Shown: positions 24,361-35,601 of the stretch, one piece after another
Layout: each line of letters starts with the position of its first letter
Numbering within the stretch: position 1 is the first letter of the stretch
Source: Antedon mediterranea
Lineage: Eukaryota > Echinodermata > Crinoidea > Comatulida > Antedonidae
DNA: 64,000 nt
Assembly: GCF_964355755.1 (NCBI RefSeq)
Contig: NC_092678.1
Location: forward strand, 15,348,922-15,412,921
Reading direction: 5' to 3'
The notes under the pieces: model-generated
The model's input: only the letters and a program-made list of their open reading frames with translations
Told to the model about the DNA's origin: nothing
The model's database searches: none
Position numbers and translations under genes: made by a program

Positions 24361-25440
24361 CACCGTTCTGTGACTTCCCGTCGTGTTTTGTGAAGTCCCT
24401 AATATTGTTCAAATGAACATCATATCCAAGGTCTACCAAAATCGGACATGTGGATTACAAGTAAATATAATTGTGATATTAAACATTCTAATTAGCATAT
24501 TTAAATTTTTATATGACGTACCTATGACGCCATATGATAGTTGTGACGTCATATACTTTTTTAAACTGCTTTGACAATGACATTTTACTATGCAAACAAT
24601 TTAGTATCTGCAGGAAAGTTTCTTAACATTTTCTTGTTGAAATGAACATCATTTCCAAAGTTTACCAAAATCGGACGAAGTGGGTTAATAATCATAAATT
24701 CAAAATAGCCGCTATTTACTATACCATTTTGAAGCTCCGTATCTCCTTAACGGTTGGTTTTTGGATCACCTAAGTGCATTGTGACTATAGATACAAATGT
24801 AATTTTAAACCTTCCAAAAACGTGTTTTTCCGTAGTAATTTTTGAAACACGCAAATGGCCTAATTCATGCTCTAAATTAATCAAACTTAATGTTGAGCTT
24901 TTTAATTGTTAACGAGCAATTTCACGTGCATGACTTTGAAACGCGTTTTTATTTGCTAATAGTTTTACCCTTCACTTGAAGTTTACATTTTATAGTGAAT
25001 TTTATTGATATTTTATGACAAGTTATGCAGATAAGATTGATAATGTGATTTCACAAAATGGCGTATAAATGACGTCACGGATGAGTGATCACACTGAAAA
25101 GCTTAATAGGATTAAATTAAATTGTTTGAACTAGATGGTTCTCGAATACATAATAATTTCAGCGTTTAAAAACTGGCGATTTCAAATGTACGTACCGCAG
25201 GACAAATACATGTCGTTTACAGGAACGAATAAATAGACAATGTGATTTATGTACTCAACTAAAATTAGCACCCTGGGAATTTCTTCCGAAAGAGAAACTT
25301 GTCACAAAATGAGACCAATTGTTTAAGTCAAATTTAAACAAACTTAATTTGTGTTTTGTATGTGAAGAGGATGGGTGCAAAGAGGAACAATTTTTAAATA
25401 TATTCTTTATTCTATTTAGTAACGAAATATTAATTGTTTT
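24361..25440 (+). repeat. R2 repeat, copy B, tandem ATGAACATCAT units
   Basis: Two related ~240-bp units start at ~24410 and ~24640 (AATGAACATCAT, ACCAAAATCGGAC). Both recur at ~58085 and ~58565, and part recurs in inverted form at ~59150-59345. Non-coding. Confidence 0.75.
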
Positions 25441-27030
25441 CATGTTTTACAAATAATATACCACTAAACACAGTAAAACATTGCGATGTAATACTTTGTT
25501 GAAACTATCACCGTCCAAGTCGATTGAAATAGTACAGTACATGTAACGATACATCACTACGACGTGTATATGTTTATATAATGTAAAACAATTTGTGAAA
25601 ACCACCTCTATTCGGGGAAAATCATAAATTCGATGTAATCGTCAATAAATATTAAATTATCTAACTCAACTTAATAAGTAGGCCTAATGGTTTTCATTTG
25701 TTTCTTAGAGCCAATTCATACTTAAGTTGGTTCCTACCCTACCCACCAAAGTTGTTCTGCGTTTAGGGCATGTGATGTACCGTAGGCCTATCCTCTACTG
25801 GTTTTACAACGCTACTCATGCCAGTGAGAGAAGGGTGATGATGTGGGTGGTTTAATTGCAATAATAAAGATGTGTACATAATATACGGCGAGTGAAAACT
25901 CTAGCTCATTATCCGTTTAAAAAAATTGTATATCCAACCACTGCAGCACAGATTGAAAAAAAAATGGATCGAATTTCTGTTATGAGTATACAGTACTTGC
26001 CTTTACGACGCATGAGGGAATAAACACTTGAGGAACAGAGATTGGAATGTTCCATTCATCGCAAATCAATACATTTGTATCAAAATAGTATTTTTTAATG
26101 AAAATCGGCCTGTCTTCAACATTATGATGCTGTACTCGAGCTGTTCAACCGGTTTTCAGCCATTAAAAACAATTATCGTAGGAGGAGATAGGAAAATGCG
26201 AAGCATCCTCGCATTATTGTCTGCGGGTATTTATCAAGACGGACATCCATTAGACAGTGTATACCACGATCGAAAAACACCCCTATTTTTGGGGCAAATC
26301 GTTGAACCTAAATTCGTTTTAATCGTCAATAACTAATTATCGAACTCAATTTAATTAGTAAACAGGGTTACATCAGGTGGTTAAAATCAGTACCGAAAGT
26401 ACGAACCAACTTTATATACCATCGAGTAAAAATTCTAGAAATAACGCGCGATTTACCGAATTTTGCCCTTAGGTAAATTTATTATATAGATGACTGTACT
26501 TGTCTTTACGACGCCTGAGGGAATAGACACTTGTGTAACAGAGATTGGAATTTTCCATTTATCGCAGATCAAAACATTTGTATAAACGTATATTAAATCT
26601 ATCAAAATAGTATTTTTTAAAGAAAATCGGCCTGTCTTCAACATTATGATGCTGTACTCGAGCTGTTCAACCGGTTTTCAGCTATTAAAAACAAATATCG
26701 TAGGAGGAGATAGGAAAATGCGAAGCATCCTCGCATTATTGTCTGCAGGTATTTTTAAAGTTGGACATCTATTGGACAGTGTATACCACGACCACGAAAC
26801 ACCCCTATTTGGGGCAAATCGTTGAACCTAAATTCGTTTTAAATGTCAATAACTAATTATCTAACTCAATTTAATTAGTAAACATGGTTACATCAGATGG
26901 TTAAAATCAGTACCGAAAGTACGAACCAACTTTATATACCATCGAGTAACGTAAAAATTCTAGAAATAAACCGCGATTTATCGAATTTTTCCCTTACGTA
27001 AATTTATATATAGAAGATATTGTGAAATGT
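25441..27030 (+). repeat. R2 repeat, copy B, ~490-bp tandem duplication
   Basis: ~26020-26460 and ~26505-26995 are direct copies (GGAGGAGATAGGAAAATGCG, CTGTTCAACCGGTTTTCAGC). One copy in inverted orientation lies at ~59380-59800. The 102-codon ORF at 26028 is not maintained in the second copy, so I do not call it a gene. Confidence 0.8.
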
Positions 27031-27944
27031 GTGTGATCATTGAAATTTAACTTTTTGAGATAATTGTTACACAAAAAGTGTACAGTGTACCGCTTGAAAA
27101 CTATTTCCAGGGTTTTCCGTCACATGACTATTCATGTATTGATTCAGGCCCTCTATAGTTTCTGCCTTAACCTAATAGGAAAATATATAATAATGTGGTC
27201 GGCTAGCATTGCGGCCGGGTATAATTACCGTCAGGATATTATTTGTCAATATAGAAATTGTGTTTCTGGATATGAGTTGGTCACTCCAACCTTAGGAAGT
27301 AAGGCTCCAAACCCGGAATATGCATAGTATTATAGTTTAGTTATAGGATTGATATGATTTGTTCTATACATTATAGGCCACGACTTTGTTCTGAAAAAAA
27401 AGTGATTGATTGATTCCTTAATTGATTAGCTAAATCAACTAGAGAAGAAAAACTGAAGCCAATCATAATACACATCCTCAAAACATCTATGTATTTAATC
27501 CTCGATACGCTATAATTAATAGAGAATTTCAGACTACTACTACTACTACTACTACTACTGATTGTCAAACCAAAATAATTGATAATAAATCATTATTTCT
27601 TAAATTATTAAGTAGAATATAAATAAAAAAGCATATTTTATTGAAGAAAGAACAATATGTAATTAAAACTAAGTAAGTAAAAAATCGAGCAGAGTTTTTT
27701 TGTAAGAATATTTCTTTTTCACTGTAGAGCTTCGTTTTTGTTTTAACATCGTGCCTGATACTATGCTGCGTATTCTACAATGTGTCACCACAGTATGAAT
27801 CCTTTGCATCACCAATACCAATGTATAATACAACACGATTATGGAATTCGCAACGGTAAGATGCCAATGCTACATTTTGAAATATAATTTTAATTGGGTG
27901 AATAAACTAAAAATTATAGTTTGAATAGCAATAACACGATAATT
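27031..27944 (+). repeat. R2 repeat, copy B, 3' part
   Basis: Colinear with ~60195-61150 (CCTCTATAGTTTCTGCCTTA, GGATATGAGTTGG, ATACTATGCTGCGTATTCTA). It includes an (ACT)n microsatellite at ~27535-27560. Interrupted at 27944 by a TTAA element. Confidence 0.8.
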
Positions 27945-27948
27945 TTAA

Positions 27949-28496
27949 AGATGTATTGTCCCTTTGACTAATTCCAAAAAAAATAAAAAATAAAAGATTT
28001 CGAAAAAACGTGGGTCATTTTGAAGTATCATAATAGTTATTAACTATCACCAAAAATGTTTCGAAAAAAAAATAATTTAACTGAAATACAAAGGTTTTTT
28101 TGTTAAAAAAATAACTTTGACTTCCAGTCAAAGTTTTCAATCAAAACATATCCCATAATGAAACGCGCTTGTTTGGCTACTCTGTATGCATAATCATAAA
28201 ACTTACTCGTGATATGTGTGAAAATACCTTCTTAACCGTGATGAATTGTATACAATCCTAATTTAGCATATGCATAATGCGTACTAATGGTTTGAAATCT
28301 TTGTTTACTTTTGCTCGTGACGATTTTCCAGATGAAATGTAATCAAACTAATTTACCTGTTAATTACGTAAACTTGTTGTTTTTGGCTCGAATTTTCGAC
28401 TTAAAGTGAATAACTTTAATATTACTTTGATATGGCCACTTTAAATTTAGAATATTTTGACCTTCATTTTTTTGTGTTTCAAGGGACAATACATCT
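27949..28496. mobile_element. TTAA-flanked MITE (piggyBac/Kolobok type)
   Basis: 548 bp with inverted ends AGATGTATTGTCCC / GGGACAATACATCT and exact TTAA on both sides (27945-27948, 28497-28500). The paralogous R2 copy at ~61146-61160 has a single TTAA and no insert, so it is the empty site. The same family occurs at 41768-43159, in the opposite orientation. TTAA duplications are characteristic of piggyBac and Kolobok transposases. Non-coding. Confidence 0.92.
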
Positions 28497-28500
28497 TTAA

Positions 28501-29029
28501 CTAATTGTATTGTATTTTATTTTAATTTGTTGTGGACAAAAAATTACTAATGTAATTATATTGTACATGTGTTTAGACCGTACTTCCAGAGTAGGTGTTT
28601 TTTTAAAGGTCTGTCAACACTATCATAATGTATGGGACAAAACAGTGTGATGTGCCCATATATGGACACGATGACGTTATAGCACTACCATATTTCGGAA
28701 TATCACTACCATTATTAGTCGCATGCAACCCAACTCTACAGCTCACTATATGTCGGTCGCTTGGTCGGTCGGTTGGTTGATTGGTCGGCCGGTAAACACT
28801 AAATAAAATTTGAGCACGCGACTGCAGCTATGTATATGGCCTTGTTTGGACACATAAAACTTTTTGTTAAACTAGTTTGATAGTTTAGACAGAGTTTTAG
28901 TAATGCGAGCCAAAGGTTACCAAATCTGTTGTTACCATTATCTTTTTAAGAAAATATTTTTGATAATAATAATCAATGCTTAGCGCTATTAAGTTAAATA
29001 CATTGTCCCCTAAATGTTTTTTTTTTTAT
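28501..29029 (+). repeat. R2 repeat, copy B, terminal part
   Basis: Colinear with ~61156-61700 (GTTTAGACCGTACTTCCAGA, GTCTGTCAACACTATCATA, GGACACGATGACGTTAT). It contains a GGTCGGTC microsatellite at ~28752-28792. Confidence 0.8.
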
Positions 29030-29940
29030 TTTGTGTTGAATTTTTTTTTAAAGAAACATTTATATTTTGCCTCCAAGAAGTATTAATATCTACTGTCAAA
29101 AATAACAAAAAAAAATGTAAATGAATATGAGTTAGTGTTTACCGACCGACCAACCTACCGAAATTGCTAAAAAATTTAAAAAAATGTTGAACAAGTTTTA
29201 AAAACATTTATATTTGCCTCCAAGTATTATTATCCAGTGTAAAAATAACGAAACAAATATGAATATGCATTTGCTGAAAATGTTTAAAAAATATTGAAAA
29301 ATGTTTTAAAACATTTATATTTGCCTTCAAGTATTAATATCCGGTAGCAAAATAAATAAAAAATATGATTAATAGTTAGTGTTTACCGACCGACCGACCA
29401 ACCGACCAAAATTGCTGAAAATTTTAAAAAATGTTCAACAATTTGTAAAAACATTTATATTTTCCTTCAAGTATCAAGTGTCCAAATAACAAAAAAATAT
29501 GAATATGAGTTAGTGTTTAGTGACCGACCGACCTACCGACCAAAATTGCTGAAAATGTTACAAAATGTTACAACAATTTTTAAAAACATTTATATTTGCC
29601 TCCAAGTAATAATATCCAGTGTCAAAATAACGAAAAAAATATGATTATGAGTTAGTGTTTACCAACTGACCGACCAACCGACCGAAATTGCTGAAAATGT
29701 TAATAAATGTTCAACAATTTTTAAAAACATTTATATTTTCCTCCAAGTATTAATATCCAGTGTCAAAATAACGAAACAATATGAATATGAGTTAGTGTTT
29801 ACCAACCGATCGAAATTGCAAAATGTTAAAAAATGTTGAACAATAAAACATTTATATTTGCCTCCAAGTATTAATATCCAGTGTCAAAAAAACGAAAAAA
29901 ATATGAATACGAGTTATTGTTTACCGACCAACATAGTGAG
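29030..29940. repeat. ~130-150-bp satellite array with GACC microsatellite core
   Basis: Six to seven tandem units, each with ATGAGTTAGTGTTTACCGACC, GAAATTGCTGAAAATGTT, AAAACATTTATATTTGCCTC and TATTAATATCCAGTGTC in that order. Unit starts are visible near 29128, 29367, 29505, 29650, 29783 and 29911. The colinear copy at ~61700-61790 has only one partial unit, so the array expanded in this copy. Confidence 0.9.
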
Positions 29941-30233
29941 CTATGGAGTGTCACGTCTATGATGCATTTCATTTTAATTTTTTTAGGTTTTTATAAGTAT
30001 ATCATTAATTTTAACAACCTATGACATTTGACATTTTGTCCATAACTAAAATGCACTAATATTTTGTAACGATATCTTTGAGGAACGCATACCGGTACTT
30101 TATGTTAATACTATCTTTTTGAAAATTATCAGAATACAAATTGAAATAATTTTATTTTCTTTCGTTTTGAAGATTTTATATTTTCTTTCACTTCACAGTC
30201 ACTTCCACTTCTTCTCTAACTATGAACTTAGTA
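29941..30233. other. Unassigned AT-rich stretch
   Basis: No ORF or repeat is recognised between the satellite and the minisatellite. Confidence 0.4.
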
Positions 30234-30520
30234 GATGCTTAATTTGTAAACGTACGTAGAAGCAATTTGTAAACGTACGGAGATACTACATTTTCAAACG
30301 TACGTAGAAGCAATTTGTTAACGTACGCAGATGCAATTTTTAAACGTACGCAGATGCTTAATTTTTAAACGTACGCAGATGCTTAATTTTTAAACGTACG
30401 TAGATACTTAATGTTTAAACGTACGTAGATACTTAATGTTTAAACGTACGTAGATACTTAATGTTTAAACGTACGTAGATACATGATTAAACGTACGTAG
30501 ATACCTAATTTTTAAAGTAT
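30234..30520. repeat. ~24-bp AAACGTACGTAGATACTTAA minisatellite
   Basis: About eleven units built round AAACGTACGTAGATACTTAA; ACGTACGT is a perfect palindrome. The left units are more diverged (GAAGC variants) and the right ones nearly identical, suggesting recent expansion at the right. It lies ~290 bp upstream of the sulfotransferase exon. Confidence 0.9.
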
Positions 30521-30807
30521 CCATGCCAATTTCGTATCCTATTCCATTTTCCCAATTTTTGTTATGTTTGTATTACATATTACTTTCTTCTTCGATCTTA
30601 TGGAATTAAAATGTATAAAAATGTATTAAAACTTATAATTGTTATATAAAAGCAAGTGCAGAACCGTCTTGTTAACGTTCTGTCTTTGCGCGCGCAACAT
30701 AAACCAGTTGCAAAACCTTTACTCAACACTAATTCATTATTTAAATAAACTAATAGTCTGCTCTACGTGGAATACAATGATAAAACAATTATTCTCTCTC
30801 TCAATAG

Positions 30808-31927
30808 GCCTACGATTGAAGTTCTAAAATGCAGCCCAAGACAAACTATAGTTTTCCTGAAGACTCACAAGACAGGTGGTACAACTCTTGCAAGACTCAT
30901 TGAGTTGTACGGATACAAACATTCACTAACGTTCGTGAGGAAAATAGGACAAATGGGATCAATTCATTTCGGTAATCGAAATTTTGAGTACAAATCTCAT
31001 AAGATGTTTCTACCACCTCCCAATGTAACTAAGGGAGATTACTCAAACTATAAATATAATATATTTACATTGCATGTTCGTTATAATCGATCAGTGTTAA
31101 ATACATTCATGAAAAAAGATCCTGTTCACATTACAATTATAAGAGAACCATCGGCACAGTTAGAATCGTCGTTTATGTTTTTCCATTTGGTAAAATACGT
31201 TAACAGCACAGCAGAAGGTATTCCGCCCTTTGAAGCGTTTGTTTCTAACCCGACCAAATATCGTAAAGCTTCGTCTTCTATCATTGGTTATAACAACCAA
31301 ATATTTGATCTTGGGTTATCTAGGAAGAGTTTTCGTAATGATACAATAATAAATAAGACAATAGCTAGACTTGATCAAGATATGGACCTAGTCCTCATAA
31401 ACGAGTTTTACGACGAATCTTTAGTGTTACTAAGTAAACTACTTTGCTGGAGTCTAGAAGATGTATTATATCTTCCAAAAAATATGAGACCAACATCTAA
31501 AAAAAACGCTATGTCTGAGGAGATTCGTGAGAAAGCTCGAAAACGGAACCATGCCGATACACTGCTGTATAATCATTTTCTAAAACGACTGCATGAACGC
31601 ATAGTTGACTACGGACCATCGTTTGAAGCAGATCTTTGGCGATTCCGTAATATGACGTCAAAGTTGCGGCTTAAATGCGTCGACGGGCAGGTTTCTGGTA
31701 AGAAACGTATGAAGTATACAATACGCAATTTTAGCAAGGAATGTCAATATCATACAGAAGCACCACAACAGATGAACAAACGAATTAGAAAGATGATGCT
31801 AAACGGGACAATTCCCTTGAACGGAAGAATCCCCCTGAACGGGACAATCCCCCTGAACGGGACAATCGTTAACAAGAAAAAAATGAGGAGAAGAAGAAGA
31901 AGAAGAAGAAAAACCATAAAAATATAA
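30808..31927 (+). CDS. Galactose-3-O-sulfotransferase-like protein, terminal exon (partial)
   Basis: Encodes a Golgi-type sulfotransferase of the GAL3ST family (Pfam Sulfotransfer_2/Gal-3-O-sulfotr group), which transfers sulfate from PAPS to galactose of glycolipids or glycans. The 5'-phosphosulfate loop is IVFLKTHKTGGTTLARL; the 3'-phosphate site is HITIIREPSAQLESSF, resembling the family REP motif. An open frame runs from 30767, but a pyrimidine-rich acceptor (TCTCTCTCAATAG) ends at 30807, so I place the exon start at 30808. The membrane anchor would be in an upstream exon I cannot find. About 370 codons follow, covering the catalytic domain. The C-terminus is odd: four 6-residue LNGTIP-type repeats, three with N-glycosylation sequons, then eight consecutive arginines from an AGA microsatellite. 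It could be a functional gene or a decayed paralogue; the frame is intact. Confidence 0.85.
31799..31910 (+). repeat. 18-nt coding repeats and AGA microsatellite in the sulfotransferase tail
   Basis: Four units of AACGGGACAATCCCCCTG encode repeated LNGTIP. An AGAAG/AGA tract then encodes the arginine run. Both expansions keep the reading frame, as their lengths are multiples of three. Confidence 0.9.
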
Positions 31928-32059
31928 ATATTTAGGTGTTCGGTTACGAGACAATTTAAAATGGAATGTTAACACAAATATGATTAGCATGTCTATCAAT
32001 GAATTCTACCACAAAAATAGAAATGTCTTGTAATACAAAAGTGTATAAGTATGAATGTG

Positions 32060-32215
32060 GCGGGCCGTTTTGCAAAGACATAAATAAAAGCCCCGGGCGT
32101 TTATTCGCATGGACGTTTATTAAAAATGATGTTCTATGGGTGGGGGGGGGGGGGGCGTTTATTAAAAATGATGTCCTATGTGGGTGGGGGTGGGAGTTTA
32201 TTTGAATAAAAACGG
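32060..32215. repeat. CGTTTATT / poly-G repeat
   Basis: Repeats of GTTTATTAAAAATGATGT separated by G-runs (a 13-G homopolymer at ~32142-32154). Similar CGTTTATT words occur at ~44500-44690. Antisense ORFs rich in proline and histidine here are by-products. Confidence 0.75.
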
Positions 32216-33049
32216 TAGGTGGCAAGCTCCTTATTTTTCTCAGTATCATACCAAAACGTAGTATAGCACATGTATTTTATTTACGCGTGGTTAACATTAT
32301 AACATTAAATCCTATTTTACACTAGGCGAATAATTATTATTATTTACAATGCTATTAATTATATGTATATATAAGTTAGTATAGTTTCATATTTATTATC
32401 TGCAGTACTCTAAAAAACTGTTTTAGTAAATTTCTATTCTTTCATGCATAGGCCTACTATTAAAATAATTTGTTTTATATTTTTAAGGGTGCCACAGTTG
32501 TAAAGCTTTGCTTGTTCGTGGTTGCCCTGTTCCTTTTCATATTATTAGCATTTGTTTTAAAATTATTAATTTAACAATTGTGATTTGGAATAAAGTGAAG
32601 GAAATTCAGAATCGAGAGCGTCAGCTTATACGCATGCGTAGAAAGGGATTTGGAAGATGACAACATGAAACACATGTTTATAAGCTTACGCTTTCGATTC
32701 ATGCAAACAAATTAGCCTTGTGAAAAATCGGCTTAACACACGAGAGTCGAGAATTGTTGTGACGTGAAAAATGCATCAAATCAGAACTGAAGACTGTTCG
32801 ATTCGCACGAATATATTCGCCTACTGGGAAAACAGGATTTATATATAAATTTTTAGGAATCAACAATTCAATGTAAACTCAAAATCACCGAGCAGTACAT
32901 TCATTAACGTCTAGTCCATCCTAATTAAGCATACCTAGGCCTAGCTAGTACTGTTGTAGCAAAAATAGCACAGCGGCATATTCCCTCTATTGTTCTCTCT
33001 CTCCTCATGATCTTGGTGTATATCTGCTTTGGTTATTGCTGTTATTTAC
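32216..33049. other. Unassigned spacer
   Basis: AT-rich. No supported ORF. A short inverted motif, CAGCTTATACGC / TATAAGCTTACG, at ~32620-32690 is the only structure noticed. Confidence 0.4.
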
Positions 33050-33480
33050 CTCCGACAAGGAGGAAATGTAATGGGTAGCGTGTGTTTGTTTGTTTGTTTG
33101 TTAGCAGAATTACTCAAAAAGTAATTACAAGATCGCTACCAAAATGAATATACAGATAGATATGCCATTTGGGACCATGGTCCCAATTCTGGACCACTTT
33201 TTGAATATACTTTTCAGACCTGAACCAACCATCTTATTGACTCTACCTCCTTCTCTGAGCACCAACTCAGATTTCAAAAGCCGGCAAGCAGTCTTAAAGT
33301 AACAAGTAAACTGAAATTACATTTTCTCGAGAACTATTTGTCCAAAAAACTTCATTTTTGTACAAGAGGCAAGCGTTATAATTTGTAATTTGTAATTTTA
33401 AAACATAATTAATTGATTTAAGGTGCACGTTTTTTGATGCGAGTAGTTTAAAAAACCTATTTCTTTTCAAATTGACTCGT
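33050..33480 (+). repeat. R3 interspersed repeat, copy 2
   Basis: Begins near TTTACCTCCGACAAGGAGG and a (TTTG)n array, then follows the inverted order of 12440-12830. It retains TTCTCGAGAACTATTTGTCC and TACAAGAGGCAAGCG. Non-coding. Confidence 0.8.
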
Positions 33481-33599
33481 TTGATTTTCGCGTTGCTGTT
33501 CTATTGTTAGTCAACTGAAGCTATTGTTAATTGAAAGGCTTGTTACATAACCATTACACCAAAAATGCTTTTATTGAAATTAGCCTCAACCACAAACAG

Positions 33600-34000
33600 C
33601 ATTAAAGATGTATTGTCTCCCTGAAAATTTTATTTTTTTTAATATTTTTGTTGAATAGGTCATTTAATTGCACATAAAAGTTATTCACTTTGACCTCAAT
33701 TTGGATTGAAAATAAATTTGTTTACACGGGAAAATCGCAATTTAAAGCAAAAATTAACAAACCGTAAGCTATTTGTCTGAAAGACAAATGTGTTCCAGTT
33801 TAATTTAACCCTTGACCTGAGTTAGCTCATAAATATTCATATTCTTTCGATACATCGTGAGGATGATGATGCTTTCCAAATCAACAGCCAACAACGATAG
33901 CAATGCATGCGTGCGATCGAGAGAGTCGAGTTAGTGATGCGAGACGAATCTTGAAGAAAACACGAAAACTATAGCTAGCAGAATGCTAAGTTAGAATTAC
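33600..34000. repeat. Possible remnant of the TTAA element family
   Basis: ATTAAAGATGTATTGTCTCCCTG at ~33602 matches the end of the elements at 27949 and 41768, and AAAAGTTATTCACTTTGACC resembles their interior. The opposite end was not found. Confidence 0.5.
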
Positions 34001-34519
34001 AGTTGGTAACTTTGATGTTGAATCTTATTCATTTTGGTGAATTTTTGTTTCGCTAACAGGAGAGGCCTAGCTAGGCCTAGGCCCGGATTTGCTGCTACTG
34101 TACTAGTCTACTTACTACTACTAGCACTGACAGTCTCGAGTAGCCTAACTGCTGCCTACTTCTGTTTCTAGAAGTAGAGTGTAGTAGGCCTAGGCAGTAC
34201 ACTGCTAGCTAGGGCTACAGTAGACCACCACCAGAAGGGATGTATTTTTGTTTTATAATTTTTTGTTTCTATCATGATGAATTGGTTTAATTTTTAAATA
34301 TTTCAACTATCTATTCGGCAGAGAAAATTACCAAATAAATCTAAATTTTGTTTTGGATGTTTACTGATTGCAGTATTTATAATTTTAAAAATATTTTCTG
34401 CATCAAATGCAATAGGCCTAGGTTCAAATTAACATTCTGCAAATAAACATTTTATGCAGATATTTTGACACAAATGTATTTTTTTTTTAGGTACAGTATT
34501 AACATCGATTGAACAATAA
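34001..34519. other. TAGGCCTA patch and unassigned sequence
   Basis: ~34060-34220 holds TAGGCCTA / CTACTACTAG low complexity; the rest is AT-rich with no ORF. Confidence 0.5.
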
Positions 34520-34623
34520 GAGCAAGTAGTGAGAAACATAAAATGTATCGTACAGTGGAAACATTAGTTAAAAGAAAGTACTTGTGCTGTGTATAAACTA
34601 TAATTTATTACTTTAAATTTCCT

Positions 34624-35254
34624 TTTACACACAACACAAATAGGTTAAGCTTCCAAGTTTATTCAGAGTATACATATTTAACAATACATAATATTTATTT
34701 CTACTGATACTGTACAAGCAATGCTAACAACTACTAAAGCTTAATAATAAACTACATTTGGGCCTCTTGGGGGCTACCACTCATATGACATCGCTGTATT
34801 AAAGGTCCAGTGTGTTGTCACAGGAGCCAGTAAATCAAATGGTTGTTATTAAGTATATCGGTAAGGATGTAAGTGACATCCGTTAGGTAAATTGTGGAAT
34901 TTGAGGGCAAAATAATTCCCCAGAATTATACCAGCCAAATGAGCGAATAAAATGAGTAGAAGCCCCCAAAGACAGTATCTTAGTTATAATAATGTATATA
35001 ATTTTATTGTTGCTATTGTGGATGAGAACGGAGACATAGAGGGTATTGGTGGAAGATGCGCCCAGATAATTGGATGAAGATCCAATGGAAGATAAGCGCT
35101 CCCCTAGTTGAACATGTGTATTTGGATGAAGATCCATTTTTTTTTTTTTTTTTTTTTACATGAAGCAACAGCAGGGAGGCCAGGATAATTGGATGAAGAT
35201 CCAATGGGAGGAAAAGCACTACCCTAGCCGAACATGTGTATTAGGATGAAGATC

Positions 35255-35290
<36 letters not shown>

Positions 35291-35601
35291 CATGAAGCAG
35301 TGGCAGGGAGGTCTTTGATAAATGGATGAAGATCCAATGGGAAGATAAGCGCTCCCCTAGTTGAACATGTGTATTTGGATGAAGATCCATTTTTTTTTCA
35401 CATGAAGCAACAGCAGGGAGGCCAGGATAATTGGATGAAGATCCAATTGGAAAAGCCCTCCCCTAGCCGAACATGTATAATGATTGGATGAAAATCCTTT
35501 TTTTTTTTTTTTTACATGAAGCAGCAGCAGGAAGGCCTGAATGAAGCAGTGGAAATGAGCAAGTGGTGTGAGAGAGGGGAGGAGGAAGGAACGGAACGTT
35601 C
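34624..35601. repeat. 3' region of the YR element with ~110-130-bp T-tract satellite
   Basis: From ~35040 to ~35530 four to five units recur: GGATGAAGATCCAATGGGA, CTAGNNGAACATGTGTAT, GGATGAAGATCC, a T-run of 8-28, then ACATGAAGCAACAGCAGGGA. GGATGAAGATCC is partly self-complementary. The array follows the recombinase gene, where Ngaro/DIRS elements keep internal complementary repeats, so it may be the expanded 3' repeat region. Minus-strand frames with poly-lysine come from the T-runs. Confidence 0.85.

Noticed and set aside
26028-26336. 102-codon ORF
   Set aside because: The tandem copy ~490 bp downstream and the inverted copy near 59.5 kb do not keep the frame.
30234-30520. Regularly spaced repeats, considered as a CRISPR array
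   Set aside because: No unique spacers between units, eukaryotic context and no cas genes; it is a plain minisatellite.
30639-30827. Upstream ORF as first exon of the sulfotransferase
   Set aside because: No clear membrane anchor, no convincing donor site, and a good acceptor at 30807 points to a more distant exon.
32140-32205. G-run region as a possible regulatory G-quadruplex
   Set aside because: The G13 homopolymer lies in a simple CGTTTATT repeat; nothing links it to the gene beyond distance.
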